From Natronospirillum sp965602035 (lineage in GTDB: Bacteria; Pseudomonadota; Gammaproteobacteria; Pseudomonadales; Natronospirillaceae), in contig OZ271919.1 in NCBI GenBank assembly GCA_965602035.1, positions 1,612,001 through 1,676,000 of the forward strand: DNA of 64,000 nucleotides, read 5' to 3'. Shown piece by piece: positions 53,333-61,105 of this stretch. The position numbers were made by a program, and so were the translations under genes. Numbering within the stretch: position 1 is the first letter of the stretch; each line of letters starts with the position of its first letter. Under the pieces are notes generated by a model. It saw nothing but the letters and a program-made list of their open reading frames with translations, was not told the DNA's origin and did no database searches.

Positions 53333-54667
53333 ATGAGCAGTGCATCACACGACCCCGCCCTGGCTACCGGCCACCGTCACACCATCGACTGGCAGAGTGA
53401 CGAGTTCTACAACGAAGCGTCGCTGAACGCCGAACTGGAGCGCGTGTTTGACATCTGCCATGGCTGCCGGCGCTGCGACAGCCTGTGCGAGTCGTTCCCG
53501 ACACTGTTCGATCTGATCGATGAGTCAGAAACGGAAGAAGTGGATAGCCTGAACCAGAACGACTTCAACAAGGTCGCTGACGAGTGCTACCTGTGCGATA
53601 TGTGCTATGTGGTGAAGTGCCCCTATGTGCCGCCACATGAGCTGGCTGTGGATTTTCCGCACCTGATGCTGCGGACGAAAGCTGTGAAGTACCGCAATCA
53701 GGGCGCGTCGCTACGGGATCGCATTCTCACCAGCACCGACCGGGTTGGCCAGTTGGCATCCATTCCGCTGGTGGATGTCACGGTCAACGCGCTGACCAGC
53801 CAGAGCTGGTTTCGCCGGGCTTTTGAAAAAGTACTGCAGGTCCACCAGGAAGCGCCCCTGCCGAAATACCATTACCGTACACTGCGCCGCCGGGCGCGAT
53901 CGGAAAACCGGTCAGTCGGGCATCAGGCCGTCAACGGGACCACAGGCAAACTGGCCCTCTTCGCCACCTGTTACGGCAACTACAACAGCCCGCAACTGGG
54001 TGAGGACTTCTTCCGCGTCTTCCAGCATAACGACATTCAGCTGGAACTCACCCCACGAGAAAACTGTTGCGGCATGCCCCGCATGGAAATGGGTGACCTG
54101 GAAACGGTCAGAAAGCTCAAGGAAAAGAACATCCCGATGCTGGCTGATCTTGTGGACAAGGGGTTTGACCTGACGGCGCCGGTGCCCTCCTGTGTGCTGA
54201 TGTTCAAACAGGAACTGCCGCTCATGTTCCCGCACGACCAACAGGTGCGGAAAGTACAGAAAGCCTTTTTCGACCCGTTTGAATACCTGTGGCTGCGCCA
54301 TGAAGGGGGCGCGCTGAAAACCGATTTCAGCCACTCGCTGGGCGACATTCGCTACCAGGTAGCCTGCCACCTGCGGGTGCAGAATATTGGCCTGACCACA
54401 CGCGATGTGCTGCACCTCATTCCGGACACACAGGTTGCCCAGATCGAGCGCTGCTCCGGCCACGACGGCACCTACGCCGTGCGCGAAGAGACCAGGGAAC
54501 AGTCGGTGAAGATTGCGCGCCCTGTAGTGCGCAAGGTCGACAAACTCAAAACCGGTTATTTTGTCAGCGACTGCCCGATGGCCGGCGATCATATTGCCAA
54601 CCTGTCAGAAACCGTGCGCGCGGCCGAGCACCCCATGACGTTGCTGCGTCAGGCTTACGGGCTGTAG
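53333..54667 (+). CDS. Heterodisulfide-reductase-related Fe-S oxidoreductase
   Basis: This 444-residue protein has two 4Fe-4S sites (CHGCRRCDSLC near residue 43, CYLCDMCYVVKC near 86) and C-terminal cysteine-rich (CCG) domains with ENCCGMPRMEMGD and a second cysteine set at VACHLR, CSGHDG and DCPMAG. This is the GlpC/HdrD layout that passes electrons to or from quinone or a thiol/disulfide. In many proteobacteria it is encoded with rubrerythrin and DUF3501, but here those are absent and a DUF2905 gene follows. The start is ATG 53333. Confidence 0.85.
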   Translation: MSSASHDPALATGHRHTIDWQSDEFYNEASLNAELERVFDICHGCRRCDSLCESFPTLFDLIDESETEEVDSLNQNDFNKVADECYLCDMCYVVKCPYVPPHELAVDFPHLMLRTKAVKYRNQGASLRDRILTSTDRVGQLASIPLVDVTVNALTSQSWFRRAFEKVLQVHQEAPLPKYHYRTLRRRARSENRSVGHQAVNGTTGKLALFATCYGNYNSPQLGEDFFRVFQHNDIQLELTPRENCCGMPRMEMGDLETVRKLKEKNIPMLADLVDKGFDLTAPVPSCVLMFKQELPLMFPHDQQVRKVQKAFFDPFEYLWLRHEGGALKTDFSHSLGDIRYQVACHLRVQNIGLTTRDVLHLIPDTQVAQIERCSGHDGTYAVREETREQSVKIARPVVRKVDKLKTGYFVSDCPMAGDHIANLSETVRAAEHPMTLLRQAYGL

Positions 54668-54679
54668 CGGAGTCATACC

Positions 54680-54880
54680 ATGCAGCGAGCACTTCTCATT
54701 GCGGGGGTGGTTCTTCTGGTGGCCGCCCTGCTCTGGCCCTGGCTGAAGCAACTGCCATTGGGCCGACTACCGGGCGATATCGTCATACGTCGGGACGGAT
54801 TCACTTTTTTCTTTCCGATCACCACCATGATACTGATCAGTCTTGTCGTCACGCTCGTACTGTCAATCTGGCGCCGGTAG
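54680..54880 (+). CDS. DUF2905 family small membrane protein
   Basis: This 66-residue protein has two helices (ALLIAGVVLLVAALLWPWL and ITTMILISLVVTLVLSI) joined by LPLGRLPGDIVIRRDG, the DUF2905 hallmark. Function is unknown. It follows the Fe-S gene by 12 bp and is probably co-transcribed. Confidence 0.85.
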   Translation: MQRALLIAGVVLLVAALLWPWLKQLPLGRLPGDIVIRRDGFTFFFPITTMILISLVVTLVLSIWRR

Positions 54881-54965
54881 CACCCACCATTGTGGTAGAC
54901 TCTACCGCCTGTTAAACCTCTCTGAACACATACAGGCCGTTCACGCGGTCCATGCACAGGTACGA

Positions 54966-56225
54966 ATGGCTCAACCACCCGATTTACACGCTGCGGCTGA
55001 CTCTGATTCCGGCTCAGGCACGCACCTGCCGGCATCCGCGTTGAAGGTTCCGGCCTTCCAACGGTATTTCCTGGTCAGTTGTTTTTCCACCTTCGGGTTG
55101 TGGATTCTGCGCTTCCTGATCGGCTGGTCGGCCTGGTCACTCACCGAGTCAGCGCTCTGGGTTGGTATGGTGAGTGCCGCCATGCTGATTCCGACCTTTG
55201 TCCTCTCGCCGTTGTTCGGCGTACTGGCTGATCGCATCAATCTCCGGCACGGATTGTCAGTCACCACATTGGGCCAGGGCCTGGTCGGCATAGCAGGTGC
55301 CGTGTTGACCTATAACGGCTGGCTGAACAGCCTGTGGCTGCTGGTGCTGGCCGCGTTTCTGGGTATGGTGGCGGCGGCACACCACCCGATGCGGCTTGCC
55401 ATGATGCCGCGCCTCATCGCAAAGGCGCTGCTGCCGAGCGGCATTGGCTGGTCCGCGATGATATTCAACAGTTCACGTATTGTCGGCCCTGCTATTGCGG
55501 CCTGGCTACTGACCGTGGGGTCGCTGAGCGTGGTATTTCTCGTCTCGGGTCTGCTGTTCATAACGGGCGTGGTGCTGCTGCAACGCGTTCCCTCGGCACC
55601 GCCAGAGGCCGAAGCGGGTGCTGCCAGTGTACTGTCGGACCTGGTTTCCGGGTTTCGCTTTGCCCTCGGCTCTGTTCCGATCCGTATTATTCTCGCCCTG
55701 ACGATGGTGAACGGGCTGATGGGTCGCACCGTCATCGAACTGCTACCGGCCATATCCGGTCGCCTGCTCAATGGAGACGCGCAGATTCTGGCGCTGTTAA
55801 CGGCACTTGCCGGGGTTGGAGCCATTGTCGGCGGTTTGATCATGACCCGCCAGAAAGGGCAGACACATCGGCTGGTCAGAGTGGTACTGTTATCGCTGCT
55901 CGCCAGCGCACTGCTGCTGGTCACCATGGTCTGGCTGCAGACGCTCACGGCTGTGGCGACGGTAATTCTGCTGCTGAGCCTGTCCATGACCGTTACAGGC
56001 ACCGGGTGCCAGGCCCTGACGCAACTGTCTGTCAGCGATCAGTATCGGGGGCGGGTTCTCAGCTTCTGGACCGTTATCGCCATCGGCGTCCCGGCCATTG
56101 GCGCTTTTCTGGTGGGCGCCGCGGCCGATACACTCGGTTTCGGCCCGGTGTTGACCGGCGTCGGTATACTCGGGGCCGGGTTGGTGATTCTGCTGGCGCC
56201 GGGCAGGCACTCGGTATCGGCATGA
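54966..56225 (+). CDS. MFS transporter
   Basis: This 419-residue major facilitator has about twelve helices, in the enterobactin exporter-like MFS_3 group (FQRYFLVSCFSTFGLWILRF at the start, ADRINLRHGLS as the loop motif between helices 2 and 3, LTQLSVSDQYRGRVLSFWT later). The substrate is unknown. Its stop codon overlaps an ATG just ahead of mnmH, so the pair is probably in one message. Confidence 0.85.
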   Translation: MAQPPDLHAAADSDSGSGTHLPASALKVPAFQRYFLVSCFSTFGLWILRFLIGWSAWSLTESALWVGMVSAAMLIPTFVLSPLFGVLADRINLRHGLSVTTLGQGLVGIAGAVLTYNGWLNSLWLLVLAAFLGMVAAAHHPMRLAMMPRLIAKALLPSGIGWSAMIFNSSRIVGPAIAAWLLTVGSLSVVFLVSGLLFITGVVLLQRVPSAPPEAEAGAASVLSDLVSGFRFALGSVPIRIILALTMVNGLMGRTVIELLPAISGRLLNGDAQILALLTALAGVGAIVGGLIMTRQKGQTHRLVRVVLLSLLASALLLVTMVWLQTLTAVATVILLLSLSMTVTGTGCQALTQLSVSDQYRGRVLSFWTVIAIGVPAIGAFLVGAAADTLGFGPVLTGVGILGAGLVILLAPGRHSVSA

Positions 56226-56236
56226 GCGGAGGCACA

Positions 56237-57343
56237 ATGGAGACAATCGACGCCGAGGACTTTGAAGACCTGTTCCTGAGCAATCGCCCATTGCTGGATG
56301 TCCGGGCACCCGTGGAATTCAGCCAGGGGGCGTTTCCGACCGCAGTCAACGCCCCGCTTCTGGATGATCAGCAGCGACACGAGATCGGCAAGCGCTATGC
56401 GGAAATGGGCCAGGACGCCGCCATTGAGCTCGGGCTGGAACTGGCCACACCCGACATTCGTGACGCGCGATTACGCAGCTGGCAATCGTTCCTTGATGCG
56501 CACCCCCAAGGTGCGCTGTATTGCTTTCGCGGTGGGCTGCGTTCACGCACGGCTCAGGAATGGATGGCCGAAGCTGGTCTGTTTATTCCTCTGGTCCGCG
56601 GGGGTTACAAGGCCCTGCGCCGGTTCCTGCTGACACGACTGGACGAACTCATCGACAATGCACCTCTGCTCGTCGTGGCCGGGCCGACCGGCAGCGGCAA
56701 GACAGACCTTCTGCTTGAATGGCCGCACAGTCTCGATCTTGAAGGCATGGCGCACCACAAGGGCAGCGCATTCGGCCAGGAATTCCGTCCGCAGCCCAGT
56801 CAGATAGACTGGGAACACCGGCTGACCACGCAATGGATGAAGCGCACAGCAGCGAGCCCGGCTCCAGTCCTGGTGGAAGACGAGTCGCGTCTGATCGGTC
56901 GGATCTACGTGCCCAATGGTCTGCAGCGGCGCCTGCAGAGCGCACCTGAAATACGGCTCTTGGTGTCAATGGAACAACGCGTCGAACGGCTCCGCCGCGA
57001 TTACGTGCAGCCGATTGTGGATCACTATCAATCCGGCGGCGGACTCACGGATTGGCCCTCGGTGGAAGAGCACATTCGCGCCAACCTGCAGCGTATTCGA
57101 AAACGTCTCGGTGGCGCCCGGCATGATGACCTCCAACGCCTGCTCACGAACGCCGTTGCAGCGCTCGGGCAACAGGACGACTGGGGCGCCTTCGACCAAC
57201 TGATTCGTAGTCTGCTCACCGACTATTACGACCCCATGTATCGCTACCAACAGCAGAAACAGAATCGACCCTGCCTCTGCGAGGGAACTCAGGACGAGGT
57301 GTTGGCCTGGCTACACAGGGAGCAGAACCGTGGCGCAGCATGA
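56237..57343 (+). CDS. mnmH: tRNA 2-selenouridine synthase
   Basis: MnmH (SelU, YbbB) replaces sulfur with selenium at the wobble uridine of some tRNAs using selenophosphate. The 368-residue protein has an N-terminal rhodanese domain with catalytic Cys in LYCFRGGLRSRTAQEW and a C-terminal P-loop domain with VVAGPTGSGKTDLLLEW. GGAGG lies five bases before ATG 56237, so the shorter start is used. The next gene, selD, overlaps it by 14 bases and supplies selenophosphate. Confidence 0.93.
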   Translation: METIDAEDFEDLFLSNRPLLDVRAPVEFSQGAFPTAVNAPLLDDQQRHEIGKRYAEMGQDAAIELGLELATPDIRDARLRSWQSFLDAHPQGALYCFRGGLRSRTAQEWMAEAGLFIPLVRGGYKALRRFLLTRLDELIDNAPLLVVAGPTGSGKTDLLLEWPHSLDLEGMAHHKGSAFGQEFRPQPSQIDWEHRLTTQWMKRTAASPAPVLVEDESRLIGRIYVPNGLQRRLQSAPEIRLLVSMEQRVERLRRDYVQPIVDHYQSGGGLTDWPSVEEHIRANLQRIRKRLGGARHDDLQRLLTNAVAALGQQDDWGAFDQLIRSLLTDYYDPMYRYQQQKQNRPCLCEGTQDEVLAWLHREQNRGAA

Positions 57344-59501
57344 CCTCGTGCTCCTCGGCGGGGGCCATACCCACGCCCTGCTGATGCGCCGTCTGGTCAT
57401 GAAACCGCTGCCCGGTGTGCGTGTGACCCTGGTGTCTGATACCCCGCTGACGGCTTATTCCGGCATGCTGCCCGGCTTGATCGCGGGGCACTACCGCTAC
57501 GACGAAACCCATATTGACCTTGACCGACTGAGCCGACGCACGGGTGTGCGGTTTATCCTGGACCATGCGGAAGGGCTGGACCTGTCGCGGAAACGACTGG
57601 TTCTGGGCAATCAGCCACCGCTGCCATTCGATGCGATCTCCATAGATACCGGGTCGACGCCCAATCTCGACATACCGGGTGCCGCCGACCATGCGATCGG
57701 CGTGAAACCGGTCAGCCGCTTTTACCCGGTCTGGGAGCGCTGTATCGCGACACTGGACAACACTGATACTGTTCAGCACTGGGGTATAGTCGGTGCGGGC
57801 GCCGGCGGGATTGAACTGGTACTGGCGATGGCCTGGCGACTGCGGCATCAGGCAGAGCGCGTGAAATTGCACCTCTTCTTCCGTCAGCGGCAACCATTGC
57901 AGGGCGCTCGACGATCTGTGGTTCGCCAGGCCGGGAACGCGTTACGGCGACTCGGTGTCGAGTGTCACTCGGATTTTTCGGTCGCCCAAGTGACCGAGGG
58001 CGAAGTAATCAGCGACCGGGGCGAAACGGTCGCCCTGGACCAGACGTTTCTGTGTACCCCCGCCCAGGCACCCGACTGGCCCGGGCGGGCCGGGCTGGAG
58101 ACAGCCAACGGTGGCTTTATTGCCGTAAACGAGTTTTTGCAGAGTGTGTCGCATCCCTATGTGTTCGCGGCCGGTGATGTCGCGGAGCTAACGCAGTCAC
58201 CGCGCCCCAAGGCAGGCGTCTATGCGGTGCGTCAGGCACCGTTCCTGCACCACAACCTGAGACACTATTTCGCCGGGGACCCACTGGAACCCCTGCAGCT
58301 ACAGGACGACTTTCTCTCGCTGCTGTCACTCGGGGATCGTCGTGCCACCGGAGGTCGATCCGGGCTCGCTTTCAGCGGGCGCTGGGTCTGGCGCTGGAAA
58401 GACCGGATTGATCGCAAGTTCATGCGCGCGCTGAACGACTTCGTGGCCCCGCCGATGAAACCGTCGAAAACCGAATCCGGTCCCGACAACGACAACATGG
58501 TGATGCACTGCGCCGGCTGTGGCAGCAAGCTGAGCCCGGAAGTGCTCCGTGCCACACTGGCCGGCACCACCGGCGTGAACCTCCCGCAGCTGGAACCGGC
58601 GCTCGGCCGGGCAGAGGATGCCAGCGTGTTCACGCCGACGCCGGACATGAAGCAGGTTCAGAGCCTCGATGGCTTTCGCAGTTTTACCGACGACCGCTAT
58701 ACATTTGGGCGCATCAGCGTGTTGCATGCTTTGAGTGATCTGTACGCCATGAACGCCGAGCCGCGTTACGCGCAGGTTGCCGTAAACCTGGCATTCGATC
58801 ACCCGAAACTGCAGCAGCGCGATTTCGCGCGTCTGATGTCCGGTATCGAATCGGCCCTCAAAGACGAGTCCGTAGCGCTGGCGGGCGGACACAGCACAGA
58901 GGGTGCCGAGACGCACCTGACTGTCAGTGTCAACGGCGAAGTGGCGTCCGGCAACGCCTGGCGGAAATCAGGTGCCCAAAACGGGGACTGGCTGGTGTTG
59001 ACCAAACCTCTGGGAACCGGAGTGATTCTGGCGGCGCAAGCGGCCGGACTGGCCAACGGCAGCGATGTTGCCGATGCGTACGACAGTATGATGGTATCGA
59101 ACCGGGAGGCTGCCAAGACATTGGTAGCCCTGACACCGCATGCGGTGACCGATGTCACCGGTTTCGGTCTGCTGGGGCACCTGCTGGAATTACTCACTGC
59201 AGGCGACGTTCAGGCAGAACTCCAGCTCAATGCGGTACCGGCGTTACCCGGTGCCCTGGAGCTACTGAGCCGGGGCCTCCACTCGACTCTCTACCCACAA
59301 TTGGCCTACCTGCGCTTGCAATGCCACGCCTCACATGCCGTTGATGAATCCCGGATGCGCTTGCTTCTCGACCCACAGACCTCGGGTGGTCTGCTGGCTG
59401 CAGTGCCGAGTACCGTGAACCGCGAAGACCTTCCCGGCACCGTGATCGGAAGAATCGTGGATGACGGCAAACCGGCACAGCCGGTTTCCCTGACTTTGTA
59501 G
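57330..59501 (+). CDS. selD: FAD oxidoreductase fused to selenide, water dikinase
   Basis: This 723-residue fusion has an N-terminal NADH-dehydrogenase-like FAD domain (residues 1-360; LVLLGGGHTHALLMRRL and GIVGAGAGGIELVLAMAWRL are dinucleotide motifs) and a C-terminal SelD domain (from about 390) with HCAGCGSKLSPEVL carrying catalytic Cys and Lys. SelD makes selenophosphate from selenide and ATP; the flavoprotein part may feed reduced selenium. The catalytic residue is Cys, not selenocysteine. The start is GTG 57330, overlapping mnmH. No selA, selB or tRNA-Sec is in the window, so the product may serve only tRNA modification. The TAG stop is inside a REP. Confidence 0.95.
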   Translation: MAQHDLVLLGGGHTHALLMRRLVMKPLPGVRVTLVSDTPLTAYSGMLPGLIAGHYRYDETHIDLDRLSRRTGVRFILDHAEGLDLSRKRLVLGNQPPLPFDAISIDTGSTPNLDIPGAADHAIGVKPVSRFYPVWERCIATLDNTDTVQHWGIVGAGAGGIELVLAMAWRLRHQAERVKLHLFFRQRQPLQGARRSVVRQAGNALRRLGVECHSDFSVAQVTEGEVISDRGETVALDQTFLCTPAQAPDWPGRAGLETANGGFIAVNEFLQSVSHPYVFAAGDVAELTQSPRPKAGVYAVRQAPFLHHNLRHYFAGDPLEPLQLQDDFLSLLSLGDRRATGGRSGLAFSGRWVWRWKDRIDRKFMRALNDFVAPPMKPSKTESGPDNDNMVMHCAGCGSKLSPEVLRATLAGTTGVNLPQLEPALGRAEDASVFTPTPDMKQVQSLDGFRSFTDDRYTFGRISVLHALSDLYAMNAEPRYAQVAVNLAFDHPKLQQRDFARLMSGIESALKDESVALAGGHSTEGAETHLTVSVNGEVASGNAWRKSGAQNGDWLVLTKPLGTGVILAAQAAGLANGSDVADAYDSMMVSNREAAKTLVALTPHAVTDVTGFGLLGHLLELLTAGDVQAELQLNAVPALPGALELLSRGLHSTLYPQLAYLRLQCHASHAVDESRMRLLLDPQTSGGLLAAVPSTVNREDLPGTVIGRIVDDGKPAQPVSLTL

Positions 59502-59520
59502 GAGCTGCCGGAGGCTGCGA
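59498..59520. repeat. REP-like element at the selD stop codon
   Basis: GTAGGAGCTGCC..GGCTGCGA; bases 59499-59501 are the TAG stop of selD. Confidence 0.85.
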
Positions 59521-59528
59521 TCATCTCT

Positions 59529-60266
59529 TCAACGCAGTAGAAAGCCCTTTTCGCGCAGATACCCCTGCATATGCGGCCGCGACTCTTTCTTCATCTTCGC
59601 TGCCATCTGGTCGGTCCACTTCATTGATTTGGTACCACCCGTGCGAGTGGCGTAATACTCCTGCAATTGCTGGTCATAAGCCTGAATACTCTGTTCATCC
59701 TGGCTGGTGTCGTAGAAGTCCTGTTTCAGCACCACCGACAATGGCAGTCGTGGCTTGACGTCCGGATCCTGATCCGGGTAGCCCAGACAAAGACCAAAGA
59801 CCGGATACACCAGCTCGGGCAGTTCAAGCAATTCGTCAATCTGCGCAATGTTGGTGCGAATGCCGCCGATGTAACAGATACCGGCACCCTCGGCTTCGGC
59901 TGCAACGACCACATTCTGAGCAAAAAGGGCACAATCTATGGTCGTGGTCAGCAGTTGTTCAGTGAACCCGCTGAGCATGGGTGAGTCCTGCCACTCACAG
60001 GCAAGCTTGTGTCGATACATGTCCGCACAGAAAACCAGAAATACCGGAGCTTCACTGATGTAACGCTGGTCACCGGCCAGATGAGCGATAGCATCGCGCT
60101 TTTTACCCGGGCTTACCTGGACCACAGTACAGGCCTGGATAAAACTGGATGTAGCGGCGGCCTGACCTGCGCGTATCCATTCCTCCAGGCGCTCCTGAGG
60201 AATCGGTTCTCCGGTGAACTTTCGGATAGAACGGTGCCCGAGCAAAAGCGAAGTGACATCGGTCAT
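59529..60266 (-). CDS. nfsA: NfsA-type oxygen-insensitive NADPH nitroreductase
   Basis: This 245-residue FMN enzyme of the NfsA/FRP group opens LLLGHRSIRKFTGEPIPQERLEEWI, with the FMN-phosphate Arg residues, and has GLCLGYPDQDP and RLPLSVVLKQDFYD. It reduces nitroaromatics, quinones or flavin with two electrons. ATG 60266 has AGGAG nine bases upstream. It is tail to tail with selD. Confidence 0.9.
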   Translation of the reverse strand: MTDVTSLLLGHRSIRKFTGEPIPQERLEEWIRAGQAAATSSFIQACTVVQVSPGKKRDAIAHLAGDQRYISEAPVFLVFCADMYRHKLACEWQDSPMLSGFTEQLLTTTIDCALFAQNVVVAAEAEGAGICYIGGIRTNIAQIDELLELPELVYPVFGLCLGYPDQDPDVKPRLPLSVVLKQDFYDTSQDEQSIQAYDQQLQEYYATRTGGTKSMKWTDQMAAKMKKESRPHMQGYLREKGFLLR

Positions 60267-60388
60267 GTTATGGAACTCCTGAAATTCGTGGCTCATGTCA
60301 GTTTATCACCAATTCAACCATCACCTGCTAACAGGCGGATCAACTGCGTATACTCGACTACACCTGAATCGAGTCAGCGAGGCGAGCT

Positions 60389-61105
60389 GTGGCCAACACG
60401 TCCTTTTCGACCATCAATCCGGATTTCGCCAGGCTGAATCGTGCCGGTTTGCGCGTGTCGGGACTCAGCAAGGCGTTCAACACTCAGGAAGGTCCGGTGC
60501 CGGTGATTTCCGATGTGTCTTTCCATCTGCCAGCCGGTACGGCAATGGCGCTCACCGGAGACTCCGGGAGTGGCAAGAGCACACTGCTGCACCTCATTGC
60601 CGGCCTGGAGCAACCGGACACCGGCACCGTCGAAGTTGACCACCATACCATCACCGGCCAGCCTGACGCTGTAAAGGCCGCACTGCGCCGGGACGCGATA
60701 GGGCTGGTGTTTCAGCAGTTCAATCTGATACCCAGCCTGACCGTCCGGGACAACCTGGCCTTTCAGGCACGCCTCGCGCGGCGTTTCGACGAAGCTCCGT
60801 TGCAGCGCCTCGCCCGTGATCTGGGCCTGCAGGCGCTGCTCAACCGGTTTCCCGAACACTTATCCGGCGGTCAGCAGCAACGTGTGGCTATTGGCCGCGC
60901 AATTCTGGCAAAGCCGACCCTGATCCTCGCCGACGAACCGACCGGCAACCTCGACGAATCGACCGGCGACCAGGTTTTCGACCTGCTCCTCAGGGGTTCC
61001 ACCGACGTGGGCAGCAGTCTGGTCCTGGTGACCCACAGCGACCGACTCGCCAGGCGGCTCGATCAGCGTTGGCACCTGCACAACGGCGGACTGCAGCGTC
61101 TATGA
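60389..61105 (+). CDS. ABC transporter ATP-binding protein (LolD/MacB-like)
   Basis: This 238-residue ATPase has Walker A GDSGSGKSTLLHLIAGL, Q-loop GLVFQQFNLIPSLT, signature HLSGGQQQRVAIGRAIL and Walker B LILADEPTGNLDE, the LolD/FtsE-like pattern. The start is GTG 60389. The last bases overlap the permease start (ATGA), so the two subunits are translated together. Confidence 0.92.
   Translation: MANTSFSTINPDFARLNRAGLRVSGLSKAFNTQEGPVPVISDVSFHLPAGTAMALTGDSGSGKSTLLHLIAGLEQPDTGTVEVDHHTITGQPDAVKAALRRDAIGLVFQQFNLIPSLTVRDNLAFQARLARRFDEAPLQRLARDLGLQALLNRFPEHLSGGQQQRVAIGRAILAKPTLILADEPTGNLDESTGDQVFDLLLRGSTDVGSSLVLVTHSDRLARRLDQRWHLHNGGLQRL

Noticed and set aside
55334..56236. Long upstream extension of the mnmH frame
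   Set aside because: It runs out of frame through the MFS transporter; the rhodanese domain and GGAGG fix the start at 56237.
57330..59501. Selenocysteine-containing SelD
   Set aside because: The catalytic position is an ordinary Cys codon and no in-frame TGA is present.
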